In this document: piece after piece, positions 22,523 through 51,993 of the stretch
How the letters are laid out: each line of letters starts with the position of its first letter
Position numbering within the stretch: the first letter of the stretch is position 1
Assembly (NCBI GenBank): GCA_003254885.1
Contig: QANT01000370.1
Span: 1 to 64,000, forward strand
From: Purshia tridentata
Taxonomy: Eukaryota; Streptophyta; Magnoliopsida; Rosales; Rosaceae
Direction: 5' to 3'
DNA length: 64,000 nucleotides
Program-made: the position numbers and the translations under genes
The notes under the pieces: model-generated
Database searches by the model: none
The model's input: only the letters and a program-made list of their open reading frames with translations
Told to the model about the DNA's origin: nothing

Positions 22523-23772
22523 ACAAAGTGAAGCCCAGATTCGTAATTTCACGTCACCAATGCCAGAGAGTGTGTCTTTCAATCCTAGTTAAGATTTTTT
22601 TACAAATTTACAAGCGAAATTTTGTCTGAAGTGTAAGCACAGACACTCGCTTCCTCTCTCTACTGTATAGTTTAAACAGAGAGAGTGTAGAGAGAGAAAG
22701 CAAAAAAAAGGGCAATGAAAGGTGCATTTGAGTAATGAGTAAAGCAAAAACCATATTGTCATTGTTGTTAATGTTATTAGGGTTTTCTTAAAGCCTAAAA
22801 TAGAAAAAGAAAAACCCAACATTAATTTTTAACGAAACCCATTTGAAAAATTTGGTAAAGCTAAGCTAATCATAAAGACCCAGAAGAAGAAGAAGAAGAA
22901 GAAGAAGACATATTATATAAAGAGAAAAACACACTGGAATGTTGGCACCCATTTGAGCAAATTGGAGGATCCGATTAAGCAATCGAAGATCTCAGTAAGA
23001 CTGAGCTGTCAGGTAAGCTTCTTATTTGGACGATCGGTCTCACATTTGTTTCAGATTCTAGGTGCGATTAGTTTGAGTTTTCAATTCATTGCATGCAATT
23101 TTGGATGCTTGCGTGCATATAAATGTGTGTATGCGGGTTTATCTACCTGAGTTTTGGTCGGTTTGGTTCTGCATTTGAATTTGGTTTTTTGGGTGATTGG
23201 GCATTTTCCTATCTGGGTTTTGGTTGGTTTAGCATTTGAGTCCAGATTTTGTGAAATCAGATCTGAGGAATATTTGATTTCTATATTTGAAGTATTGGTT
23301 TCTATTTTGGTACAAGAGCTAGACTTTAGCTGCATTTTGCTTTTGACAAGAGTTTTCGGATTGAGATCTAGTGGTGTATTATTGGTAAGCATTTTGGTCT
23401 AAAAGTAGTAGGTTTTGGCTACTAGGCTTCTACTTTTTTATTCGCACACATGCTTATATCAAGTAACCTTGTTGATTTAGAATGTGGATAAGTGAACTGT
23501 GGGCTCCCATATTTGATTCAATTGTTGAAAGTTTCATCCAGTCCTTTGTAATTTCTAATTCTTCATTACTTATGAGATTGCACAATCTTGGCTCACTTGC
23601 AAGGACTGTTATATTCAGTTTTAAAGTTTTTCTATACTTTTTATTGGTTCAGATTGTGCATTGTGAATAAATTAATCAGAATTGTGAGGATCTGCAGCAT
23701 TAGGGGGTGAAAGACTACATATGTTTATGAAGAGATCATTGGAGAGATAAAGGAACTAGAGTGAAGGGGAAA
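22523..23772 (+). promoter_or_regulatory. promoter and 5' leader of the CIP7-like gene
   Basis: A GAA microsatellite (22884-22908) is followed by a TATA-like tatataaa at 22913-22921. The leader exon probably ends at 23012 (ctgtcag then gtaagc), with a leader intron reaching about 23,698 (ctgcag acceptor). The coding ATG is at 23773. The start site and leader intron are inferred. Confidence 0.4.
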
Positions 23773-32285
<8,513 letters not shown>

Positions 32286-35200
32286 GTACCACTTAGAGAA
32301 TACCGCATAGCGATTGCTCGGAGCATCATCAAGCTAGGTTTAAACGATGGTCATATTATAAGATACAAACGCACGATTCAGCCATCGAGATAAGATCTAC
32401 AATGGGATTATGTATATGTTGGATTCAGAAGGCTGTGTCATTTAGTTAGTTATATACGATAGTTGTGTTGAAATATGTTGTATATTCTATTGAACAATGA
32501 GTCAGCTATTGGCATAATGTAATTGTGATTTTGGTAGTCGAGAGGCATTCTTTTCCTTTTTCATGTGGCCTAGCCTTTGTGTGATTTATGTATATCAGAG
32601 CTTTTGTTAGAATCAGCAGTGTTGAGAGTTAAAAAAAAGTGATGTGATTATGCGGAACATTAGATTCTAAAACATGACCACTTTTGTCTACATCTTCCTA
32701 CTGATACCCTTCTATTCTTTGTCGTAAGCACCGGTTGTTTAGTACGTAGGTAGGCGAGTGTAAAATGATTTACGTATTTAAATGTTTTTGGCTGCGGTGA
32801 AAGTTTGTATACTTTTCTCCCCTAAATCAAAAGAAAAAAAAAAACTGATCTGACCATCAACCAACTCAAGTAATAGGTCAGAGGAAAAAAGTTGAAAAAT
32901 ACCACTGCAATGGGAATGACTGACAAATAATTTGCATATACTATTACCAAATGACATGCCTTCGTTTTTTGGAAAAATATTAATTGAACAAAGCTAGTAC
33001 TACTTAAACTCTCATTTTGTTAAGCTTAGGTTTGTTTATTATGGATGAAGGTATGCATTTTATGTTTATTAAATTTCTTGCATCTAAATTCCAAGACTTG
33101 GGGGTTATATATTGAATTATAATCTTGGACCCATCGACTAGGGGATTGATCTCAAATGCCTTATTACCATTATGCCATAACCATGATTATAGTTATTGGT
33201 TTTTTTCTGGTGTGAAAAATTAATTATTTTTTGTTTCAAGTGTGTTTCGAATTTAATTAGCTATTAGTGAAATGATATACAAAAAGCAAGATACAAAAAA
33301 GATGGCTCGAGTAGTACACTGATTAGTGCCTATAACTAGTCAATCAAATAATCTACCATTTAGGCTCATTACGCAACATGATTTCATATACTTTGAACTT
33401 TCTCATTTGAGGTTAGCTTACAAGTAATCATGTTGTGTAGCTTACAAGTATTATTCTACTAATCAGTTAGCTCTAGAGCTCCTACTTGTATATCTCGTTA
33501 TAGTCTTTAGTAATAGCCTTTTTATTTAAGAAAATTGATGTTCAAAATATTGGTGTGAATAAAACTGAAATTTAACTACAAAATTATTTGAGGGCGAGTA
33601 AACATTTTAGTTTGTTTATTTTTTGCTTTTGGCCATGTTGTGGGTTCATTTTTGCACCCAGTCAACTTTAGGATTTTTTTACATGATCGATTTGTGCCAA
33701 AAAATAATAACAAATAAAAAGACAAGAATACAAAGTAATAGGATCGAGCCATGCCAAAAGAGCAATAAGAAAAATAAAAAGACGAAAATACCATTGCAAT
33801 GTGAAAATGATGTTGACAAATAATATGCATCTATTACCAGCAAAGAAAAAATTAATAATAATTATGACAAAAACGACCTAAAAAAAAACGTCATAAAAAT
33901 GTTTAGTCAATCTCCTTCCATGCATGTTAATTAAAATACTTGTATCCCTCTCAATAATAGAGTAAACTGACGCAAAACTGATTCATATATTTCTTTTTGA
34001 GGGCTCTTGAGGCAAAGTTTCAGGCAATCCAAAATGGTCTATTGCTTTGGTCAAAGCAGAGGTTGATCTGGTAGTGTTGGGCTTCATTCAAAAAATGACA
34101 AATATTGGAACAAAACTTCTAAATCATGAGTTAATGACAGTTGGAGAAACCTTGATGCAATTTGAGTATGATGACATATGGAAAGAGAGTGATCGAAAGA
34201 CTGTGTTTCGTTGTAGCGTTGTTTAATTTGCAGATAGAAAACATCAACAGCTCCAAGAACTGAACCCCAAAAGGAAAACGTCTTATTACAATAGACAAAG
34301 ACATGGTCATGACTCATTCGCAGACACATACATATATAGTAACCCATTTTTTAATTTTCAAGTGACCAATCAAGTATAAACAAACCTTCACTTATACCTC
34401 AAAAATAGGACAATTATTATATATCAGTCGGCCTGTGTACTTGGCCTGCATGATGTTTTCATGCACTATGAGCTTCGCTGATGACTTACATTACGTGTCT
34501 TCTTTGCTAAGATACGAACTATATAATGCGACATCATGCTTGTTCAAATATAATCTTACAAGTTGTTGTTTTTAATATAAGAGACAAAAATCAACCGCAA
34601 AATTTGATAAACCAACAGATTGATGCATACAGTTTTGTGTGATATTTTGTTATAATCATAATGTTTAATGTAACGATTAAGTACAATATTTGTTACATAA
34701 TATGATCAATTAAGACATCTAATCCTCTTATTTTATGATTATATGGTGTTTATCTTTAAAACACATATAGTTTTGGAATCAATATAGGATTTATAATGAA
34801 GAAATAATTAAATGAAAATTTTATACAACGTAGTTTTGGGTATAAATTGACATTATATCAGCGTATAAAATATATATAAGTTGATAATTAATATAAAATG
34901 GAGTTAGAAAATGTAATCCTCTAATATTTGTAGCTAGCTATACACATTTAAACACACATTTAAACACATTGAAATGACAAACCTTAAGGTTAGAAAACAA
35001 TGAAATTTACGTGATTGACCTATTTTTACAATATTTAAAAAACAAGACGGATTCAACAAAGTCTCTGACTTGACTTCTAATTAACAAACAAACATATTAA
35101 TTTGGACAACTCGTACGACCACAACATCCCACACACACTTCATTTAGAACTAAACGGGAGAAGCTCTCAAAGCTCTCCAACTGGCAACTCTATTCACAAA

Positions 35201-35309
35201 GCTCAAGCTTTGTTCTTGTCGTTGCATGCCCATGTAGTGCATGTAGTTCCTCACTTTCTCACACTTTCTCTCTCATTTTCCACTCAACCAAACAGCACTA
35301 CTTCTCTTC
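32286..35309. other. 3' UTR and intergenic spacer
   Basis: The first 300-350 bases are likely 3' UTR of the CIP7-like gene. Two diverged copies of a roughly 60-bp block (aataccactgcaatg... and aataccattgcaatg...) occur near 32,896 and 33,787. The last 200 bases should hold the ABCB leader (CT-rich from 35,250). No other gene is seen. Confidence 0.5.
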
Positions 35310-41264
<5,955 letters not shown>

Positions 41265-42831
41265 CCATGTATCTTAAATCTTAATCATAAATATGTACCT
41301 CATAAATTAGAGTTGGCTTGCCCCAGATCTGGTGGGATATCAATTTGTAATTGCTTGTAGTTATAGAGAACTAGAGTCCATATTTATTTTCCTTTTTTGA
41401 CAGACAAACTAGAGTCCATATTAGTATCATTTGGTCCACTTTCATTAATGAGATTTTAGGGACTGTAATTGATATACCAACATACGCCCATATGATGAGT
41501 TTTAAACTTGTAAAGCATGAAATTCTTTGCTTATTTGGTAAATCCCAAATGACAAAGGTAATGTTTTCTTGTGGCAGAATGATAATACAAATTCTGAAGG
41601 AGGGATTTACACATCTACCTTGTAAGGCTGAGACTAAGTTATTTTCTTTTTTCTTTTTAATTCAAATATCACATATTGTGAGTTACACAATAAAGGGCAA
41701 TGAGCAACTTCGACCAAAAAAAAAAAACAATAAGGGGCAATTTTCCCGTCTTAGTTCGAATATTGCATTACTTGATCATAATTCATAAGTGACATTTGAA
41801 TTTCACAAATAAACCATCAAATAAGTTTCAAATATCTGATCACAAAATTTGAATATGATATGCCACATGTTAATTTTTTTCATTAAGAGATGCCTTGTAC
41901 GTTTACCCAAATAAGTGTATTCCTAATATTTATGAATTTCTTATGATCCACATGTACAAAAGCTGGTCAATTCTTTTTACAGGCAGCTAGTGAAGTATAA
42001 TTTATGAATAAGACATAAGAAATGTCCATACCTTTCTCAATGGCTCCACTTCCTCTAAGCTTAAAAGGGAAATGCAACCAGGAAGAGACCCACGACCTAA
42101 TGGACAAAGCAATTTATAAGAAAAGGGTGATCCATCACAACACTCTTGATTAATGGTGGCCCATTTATCACTTCCCACCTCATAAAGAGGGTCAATAAAT
42201 TATCACATGTATGCATTCTCTCTTGGCTTGAAAGCCAAGAGAAGTTGATGGTTACGTGCCTGGCATGCAAAGTTAAAGACATTCTTTTGGTCAAGCCAAT
42301 TGCCGCCACTATCACACACTGTGCCTCATCTCTATGCTCAATTTGAATTCCTTCCTTGATTTCACTGAACACCTTCTTCAATCTTTCTTGTGTAACCTTC
42401 TATCTCTTGGCTCTTTATGCTCCCTATATCAGGTATTATTCAATTATCATCTCTCTCTAAGATTAATATATGTAGTAATTCATGTTTATTGCATCATCAC
42501 GACACATACAGCTTATAGCTTACACAATTTCTTCAGAATTTTCATAATATTATGACTGATGCTAGCTTATTTTTCAATGATATTAACTTCATAGTTAGAA
42601 CTTTTGTTTTCTTGATTTTTGTCGTCTGCTAGTTTGTCTAGTTCAATGCCTTTTTATGTTAAGACATTGTATTTCCAATACCATTAGAAGCAGAATTGCT
42701 GGACTATAACATAATGATTGCCTGTCTTTGATTAGACACACTGATTGTCACTAATACCATGAAATGAATTCCAGTTCATCAGCCAGGTAGACTTTCTCAA
42801 ATTTGGATTACCAGAACAAGAAGAAAAAGTA
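41265..42831. other. spacer and 5' leader of the DUF936 gene
   Basis: No separate gene is seen. From about 42,300 a CT-rich leader is likely, with a possible leader intron from 42432 (atatcag then gtatta) to about 42,787 (ccag before gtagac). A short hairpin (cttggcttgaaagccaag) is at 42223-42240. Confidence 0.4.
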
Positions 42832-45111
<2,280 letters not shown>

Positions 45112-46996
45112 TTCAACAAAAAGGGTGGTTTTAGAATTCTGATTGGCCTCTGATATTCATGAATAAGTTATTGCAGTTAAGGTGGTGTTATTGAACATGC
45201 TGATGATGAAATTATTTAATATTTATGAAAGGTTTTTTTTGTTCTTTTTTTGTGTATAAAATAAAATAATAAGGCAATTTAAGGGCTGTATCAATAAACT
45301 GGTGAGATTTTGTATATAATCTTTGATTGGTGCTCTAGTTCATGCATAGCACTTACCATGATGTTAGGGAAATGCAGTATTGCAGAACTTGAATCTGTTC
45401 GATTACGAATCATCAATATAATCATCAGTTAAATGAGTTACAATATGATCGAGCTACCAAAAAACTGAACTTTATCATTGCTTTCAACCATGTGCCTCAA
45501 AGGGAGAGAGTCCAAGCTGGAGAGCTAGAGCACATGCAAAATTCTCAGATATTCATTCATGCTGATATATCTAGCATGTGCCCTGCTTCTCCAGCATGGC
45601 TCATTCTCCCTATCTACATTTACTGGTGCCTAAATGATCAAGAACACTGGCCGAGCACCTCTTTGGTTTCTGCTGTAAGGACCAGTACAGATGGCATGAC
45701 CAAGACCAACTATAGAAAGCAATGAAAGCATGGTTAATAAACTTTAATAAGAAACATGGTAATAATGGGATAAACATGAGTGATTATGAAGGATTTTATA
45801 TGTGTAGCAAACATGCTTGTATTGTATGGATATACCTAATGCTGCTCGAGGCTGATAAGCTTACCTGGAATCCCACCTATTAGGTTGGCAAGCATTTTGT
45901 TGGTGGTAGGGTGGTGGTTGCTCTTGTGGTTTTGCTTAAAAAATAAGCATTTGTTTATTGTTCTTTAAGCAAAGCTACAGGAATGTTGGACCAAACCAAC
46001 AGAAGTTTACTCGAGTGACCGTTGAAGTTTGGCTGCCAAAAAAGGGTTTCCTCTACTTAGTGAACAGTCATCCTTAATATTGAGGAACATTGGAATCTAC
46101 TACCAAGTGCCAACTTAAAAGTAGACCCTAAGCTATGGCAGACCACCCACCTACGCCGGGTAGTAGATGATCTGAAATGGGAGATTTGAAAATAAGGACT
46201 TTTATATAGTAGCGTTGTAAATACCAATTAAACCACTCCATGACATGTATATATAGGCAAAGGTGCTTCAATCTCATCTTTTTTGTTCTTAAATTTCTTG
46301 AAACCGAACTTTGCCCACGAGTTCCAACTCAAGTAGCATTGGGGTAGAATGAGGAGGTGGTAAATTCTAGGTTCAAATGATTAAGAGAAAATTACAAAAA
46401 TAGTTCACTTATTATTCGCTATGTCTTTTTTTAATACACAAATTTTTTTAAGTTCTATATTGGTCCAGTAATTGTTTCTTTGTTCTATTTTGATCCAAAT
46501 TGGACAATTTTATCCCCTAAAGTCAACTTATTGGTACAAAATTAAAGGGCAACCAAACTGAAACTTTTAAATAATTCGTAGACCAATATATCACTTAAAA
46601 AAATTTGTAAACCAAAACAAAACTTAGTAAATAATAAATAGACTATTTATGTAATTAACTAAATGATTAAATCTTGCAAGAACAGAAAACGTCTGAACTT
46701 ATACATTTTACCCTTAATTTCTATGAAGATGGGGCTAAAGCCACTAAATACTTCCCAGCTTGAATAGTTCGGACAATTTTAATTTCGGGCATTTTCATTT
46801 TTTGAGTCAGAAGTATGGGACAAATACGGCCCTGTCTAAATAAACTAATGACCTACTTCAGAAATAAAAGTACTTATCGCAACATAAACCACTTTCTCTG
46901 ATATCAAAATAACCTTTCAATACATCGTGAAGCTAGCATATTAGTTCGTCTTTAACTCTAACCGGAAAAGAGTAATATAAACAAGCTCAAGATTTT
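45112..46996. other. convergent intergenic region with a MITE
   Basis: 3' UTR of the DUF936 gene in the first few hundred bases, and that of the AlkB-like gene at the far end. No gene lies between. A long-armed inverted repeat at 46390-46657 is listed separately. Confidence 0.5.
46390..46657. mobile_element. long-armed inverted-repeat MITE
   Basis: The left arm aattacaaaaatagttcact pairs with the right arm, which reads taattacataaatagtctat inward. Similarity continues for about 90 bases per arm (acaaatttttttaagt(t/g)atattggtc). No clean target duplication was found, so the superfamily is open. Confidence 0.6.
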
Positions 46997-49769
46997 TCAA
47001 TACTTTCTGAAAGTAAGATTCACACGGCCAGGCCTGAGATTTGTTTTTTCCAGTAGGGTCTTAGGAGCAGTATTTGGCTGTATAGAAGCTACACCATGAA
47101 AAACGAGTCTTGATTTTCCACCAAATATCAAAACATCTCCAGATTCCAGGATAACCTTATTCGCCCTGTCAACATCCCTATGATCACCATGCAAGAATTC
47201 TGCAGAATCTCCAATGGAGAAGGAGACAACAGGCAAGCCTTTATGGATACTTTGCTCACTTTCATCACAATCCTGCAGGAAGCATGGTCATAATATGAAG
47301 AAAATAAAACACTCATGATTAAATTACAGAAAATAAAGTGCAGACAGCAAAGAAGTTACTTTATTTTTTTAGAAGTTCAAAAATAATAAGGAATTTGGTT
47401 GTAGCCTTGTAGGGGAGGAATTTGGTTATATGTGAAAGTTAGTTTCATAGTCTTCATAACAATCCAGATACGAATGATGTGCTCAGAACAGCTGCGTTTG
47501 GCTTTCGGATGATTTAGAAGATGCGTGGTAAGAGACCAACAGATGCATCGTTGGTTGGGTTACAAACCTGATGAAGACCTAGTCGCCCAGTTGATGAGTA
47601 GAAATTCACAAGACAGATGTCTGGGGACATCCTTGGAAGTATGTCTTCAGAATTGCTAGATTTAGACTCCTTTTTTATAAGGGAATTGGATTCCTTGATT
47701 GAATTTTCAACCAACTGAGAGAATTCATCAGGAATACTGGGCGGTTTAGCACCATCAAAAGGTCGGTGATCTCCATATTTACTCGTCTCAGGGTCCCAAT
47801 TCTTACCAAGGCACATCATTTTTAAATTCAGTTTTGCCCCATCACGGTAACCAGGTTGGTAGAAACCTCCAGGACCCAAACCCAAGCCTTGGCATAGCTT
47901 CACTATTTTGACCTAGAAGAAATCAAAAACAGAAAATATTGCAATGAATCATTTTATATTACTGAATAATTTTCATATATTATTCACGCAGATCCAGATT
48001 GTTAAAAGAAAATGCTCAGTAAAACTGATATTTTACATAGGGAAAGAAAGCTCCTCCAAAGCTTCATTACTTAACACCAACGAGAATTCAAGGACCGTAT
48101 AATTATCAGAAGAAAATGATTAACAATGCAAAATTGCCACAATAAATAAAGAATTAAAAGAGCACATGGCAGCACCTGTTCACTGACAGAAAGGTAACTT
48201 TTAAGAAGAACCATTCCAGACTGTAAAACCCTTCCATTTTGCTGTTCCATGGAGCGCTTGATTTCATTCCGCCTTTCTCTATTCTGTACAAGCAGAGGTG
48301 CCTTTAGGGTAACCGAACTCCCGGCTTTAGTTGGGCATAAATCAAAAGGAGAGGCAACGGCTGAGTGTTCAGAAAGCTCAGGCTTCTGATGGGCGGTTGT
48401 ATTTACAGGACTAGTTATATGGAAAGGCCCATGTTCGGTCTTAGATTTTGAGGGCATATAAGTCTTACTATCCCCTGTCATCTCACTTAGGGTTTCTCCA
48501 ATCTGCATTCTCTGTACCCCCATATGCAAATTCCCAGAATGATTCAGAGTAGATAATGAAGGAAGATCCCCTTCATGGCCTGAAACTGAAACTGAAGCAA
48601 CTGAGCACTTTAATTCTTTTGAATGTTCACCGACAGACTCAGTTGAGTTATGTCCCTCCGTCAGTCTTTCAGCATTGGAAAGTGTGTCTTTTCTTCCAGA
48701 TGGACGCCATACCTGCCGATATGCAGAACTAGAGGCAGGCTGATGCCCAGGATGCTTACTCGGAAACATTTGCTGGGGACTTTCCATTTTACCTTTAGAC
48801 AAAAACTCCTTGTTACCAGAATAACCATTACCAGAGGGTCCACGAATTCCACCTCCAGCCTGCTGTTGTTTGACAGTGTGAATAAAACCAGTTGATCAAC
48901 TCTAACTCCATAGTGAATTACAAGATAAGTTAAGATATCCAATAAAACAATAAAAATAAATGAATCAATATAAGTTTTCATGAAGCTTTCCTCAGATCAC
49001 CACTCTTCTTTCAAGGAATCATTTAAATATCGAAAGAAAAACAATATATCTCAGTTATCTACCACGCAATGGAGCTGAAGTTAACACAGCCTAAGTAAGT
49101 AACCAGCCCTTAATCATAACCACATTCAAGTGCCAACTTTTAATTCGTAGAACATCATACTTGAAGTACACAATCAAATTTCAAACCAAACCAACAAAGT
49201 TGTCAAAACACCTCCAATTTTGAATCGTAGACCATCACGTGCTTGAATGTTCTCCACTTCTCCTAATCAGTAATCACACCTAGTTTTAAAGCAATTGTCC
49301 CAAACTATCTTAAAGTGCAAATAAACCGAAAGTAAAAAAACTTTTCAACCATCCTACATTTCCAATAAAATTTCAGAAACTTAAAGCATTGATTAGCCAC
49401 ATTATTTACATAACGCATGCAGGTAAAAAAGAGTCAAACCAATGAAAATATAAACAAGAAATGATACAAAACAAAATCAAGTCTTTCACTTTAATTTAAC
49501 ACAACGAGAAACGAAAAAAAAACCACATGATTCACAAAATCATTACGAAAAAGAGAAGGAAAAGAAAAAGCCCAAAAAAAAGTTTTGTAAAAGATAAGAG
49601 AAAATGTATGGTGGTGAAAACTTACAGGGTTGTGACGATGGGGAGGGTGACCACCGGTGAGTGAAGATTGTCGCCCATCTCGCAGGTTTCCTCGAGCTTG
49701 ACCACCACGATTCGCAGAGAATCGTACACCTCCACCTCGTGGGCTACCTCGAGCTTGGCCACGATTCAT
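46997..49769 (-). CDS. AlkB-like 2OG/Fe(II) dioxygenase with RG-rich N-terminus
   Basis: Four exons (49769-49626, 48859-48176, 47912-47568, 47272-46997) give 482 aa. The C-terminal 200 residues are an AlkB (ALKBH1-type) domain. Iron ligands are His390 and Asp392 (LGLHQD, split by the last intron) and His450 (VFHGV), and the 2-oxoglutarate motif RVNLTFR at 474-480 fits the AlkB RxNxTxR pattern. AlkB enzymes demethylate DNA or RNA bases by oxidation; the substrate here is unknown. The first 35 residues are RG-rich (GQARGSPRGGG, RGGQARGNLR), and about 250 further residues look disordered. Exon 2 has a CAGCAG acceptor, so one extra Gln can be included. The product is probably nuclear or cytosolic, since no transit peptide is evident. 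Confidence 0.9.
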
Positions 49770-51993
49770 GGAGTTTCTCAGAGCTCGCTGATTAGGTTAG
49801 CTGATGTACTTGGCGGGAATATTACGGTTACTTTTGGAAGGAGCGAAAGGAAGTGCCTGAGAGAAAAGAGAAATAACTTATATAAGAAGGTGACAATGGA
49901 ATTTGCGGGGTTTTTTTTTCTAAGGTAGAAAATAAAAAGTGAGACACTTCAGTTACCAAGTACCATTTAACGCCTAATAAACAGATCCATTAAACACCGA
50001 CACCGACCCACTGTTTTGGGCTTTTCATTTTCACCTTCGATTTTAATTTTTTTTCTCATGCTGCGTTTAAAAAGTAATAATAATACTTTGATGTTTCAAT
50101 AATATGATTTTAGGCTTTTGGTACCAAAAAAAAATTTGTGTACTGTTGTGTACTAATTAACTTGTGAGGATATGAACAGACAATATATTTTTATTTATAA
50201 AATATAGCATTAATAAATATACACTTATTATAATATATGTGAATTAATAATACTACATAGCAGTGTGACGATCATTATTGTGAAGACATTGATCAATTCT
50301 ATAATCTTTTATTTGACCCCATTACCCTTTAAAAATTAATAATTAGATCCTATTTTTTATGAACATTATAACATGATTTTCTTATTTGACTAGAATTGTT
50401 TGTGTTTTGTTTGTTTCTATTGATTAGTTTTTCTTTTTTCCCTACTGATTTCATGGATACTTAAATAAATGAAGATGACACAAGATTCTTATAGGAAAAA
50501 AAAAAAAAAAGTTTGCACATATCTTTTTGTTAACCACAGTTTGTGACTCTCATTAACAGTTATCAAGAAGCTAAAATAAGCACATAAAACAGGTGGACAG
50601 TTTTCTATTGAATTATAGTAGGAATGAGAAATTTTGTTATTTTTATCATGGCCCTATTATGATTAAGTTATGACTACGCGACTGACGATTACATTAAAAA
50701 TTATTTATAAAATTATTGAGCTAGTTTTCTTTTGAATTGGAAAAGATAATATGTGATTATTTTAAATTCTTGTTTTATGTCATTACAGGATGACGTAAAA
50801 GCTTTAATAAATGTAGCTTTTGAAAGGTGATTTCAATACACTAAGATTTTATGAATATTTTTGTTTGACTTTTAATTTAAGTCGTGTATAATAAATTAAA
50901 ATTTATGTAAACAAAAAAAAAGAAATAAATTTATAACATAAGTGTATGTAATTATCACATTCATGGCTAGACTTGAAGAACAGGTCTAACAAGTAAAAAA
51001 CAAGTAAATCTAAACTTGATTTGAATGTAAATCTCTATATTAAATAAGTAAACATATTTATAATTAAAATTAGTGGTCTGTAGCCCAGGCCCACTAGAGG
51101 TTATTGGCCTGTTGCTTGCAAGTGGATGGTGGACTATCGGCCCATTGACTGTTGAGGCTATGCATCTTCATGTTGTACCTTTGAAATTCCACGCTTCGCG
51201 TTCTCAACGTACAACCTGTCTCGCGGAGATCGTAGATAGCAGCACTCATAAAAAAACCAACGCTCATTAACTCCTGCTCCTTGAAAAACCCTATTCTAGC
51301 TTCTCATTCGTCTCGCTCAGATTGCACCATCGTCCTCACCGGCCATCAAATAAATGCTATAAGCAGGTATTTGTTTTATATTATACAAACTTACATTGAA
51401 TTATTTTTTGCTTTTTGTCTAATTTCTCAGATTTAGTAAAAAGTTTTTGGATTTTTCAGCATTCATAGTGATTTAAGACAAATTGTGTACAATTGGTATA
51501 TTAGGTGTTCTTGGGGACAAATGGGTTTGGATGATTAAAGGGTTGAGTTTGATCTTTGATGCCTTGATCGATTAGCTGGAATTTGAGAAGTGGGTATTCT
51601 ATTATTTTTGTAGCTAATCGCAAATTAATAAAAAAGCAGAATTGCGTCTCTTTTGGAAACTGACTATGTTTAGATAGTGAAATGGGAATTGGGTTTTTAT
51701 GGTGTATCAAATTCTCTACATGTGTGCCTCTGATTCATACAACACTGACTAGAAAAGCCAGTTTTTATGACTGCATGTTAAGCTTATAGGTAAATTAGGT
51801 TGACTAGTTATTTTTATAGGATTGGGCCTTTCATACACAGATAATACAGAGAAACTGTAAGGCTATCTGGCAATGTCTGTACGTTATCATTGCATTTCTG
51901 AGTAGTTTGGCCTTTTCACCATCTCCTGGATCTGGGATTTGACGATTGGCATATCACAGTTACTTTGTATTGCTGGGAAGTTGTGACGCAAAG
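49770..51993. promoter_or_regulatory. divergent intergenic region; SEC22 promoter and leader
   Basis: The AlkB-like and SEC22 genes diverge from here. Two GGCCCA elements at about 51088 and 51139 resemble site II promoter elements of plant housekeeping genes. A leader exon likely ends at 51367 (aagcag then gtattt), with a leader intron to about 51,950 (atcacag). Between 49,900 and 51,050 only AT-rich spacer is seen. Confidence 0.4.

Noticed and set aside
51946-51993. Earlier in-frame ATG for SEC22
   Set aside because: It lies at or before the likely leader intron acceptor, and the protein from 51994 has the standard SEC22 start and length.
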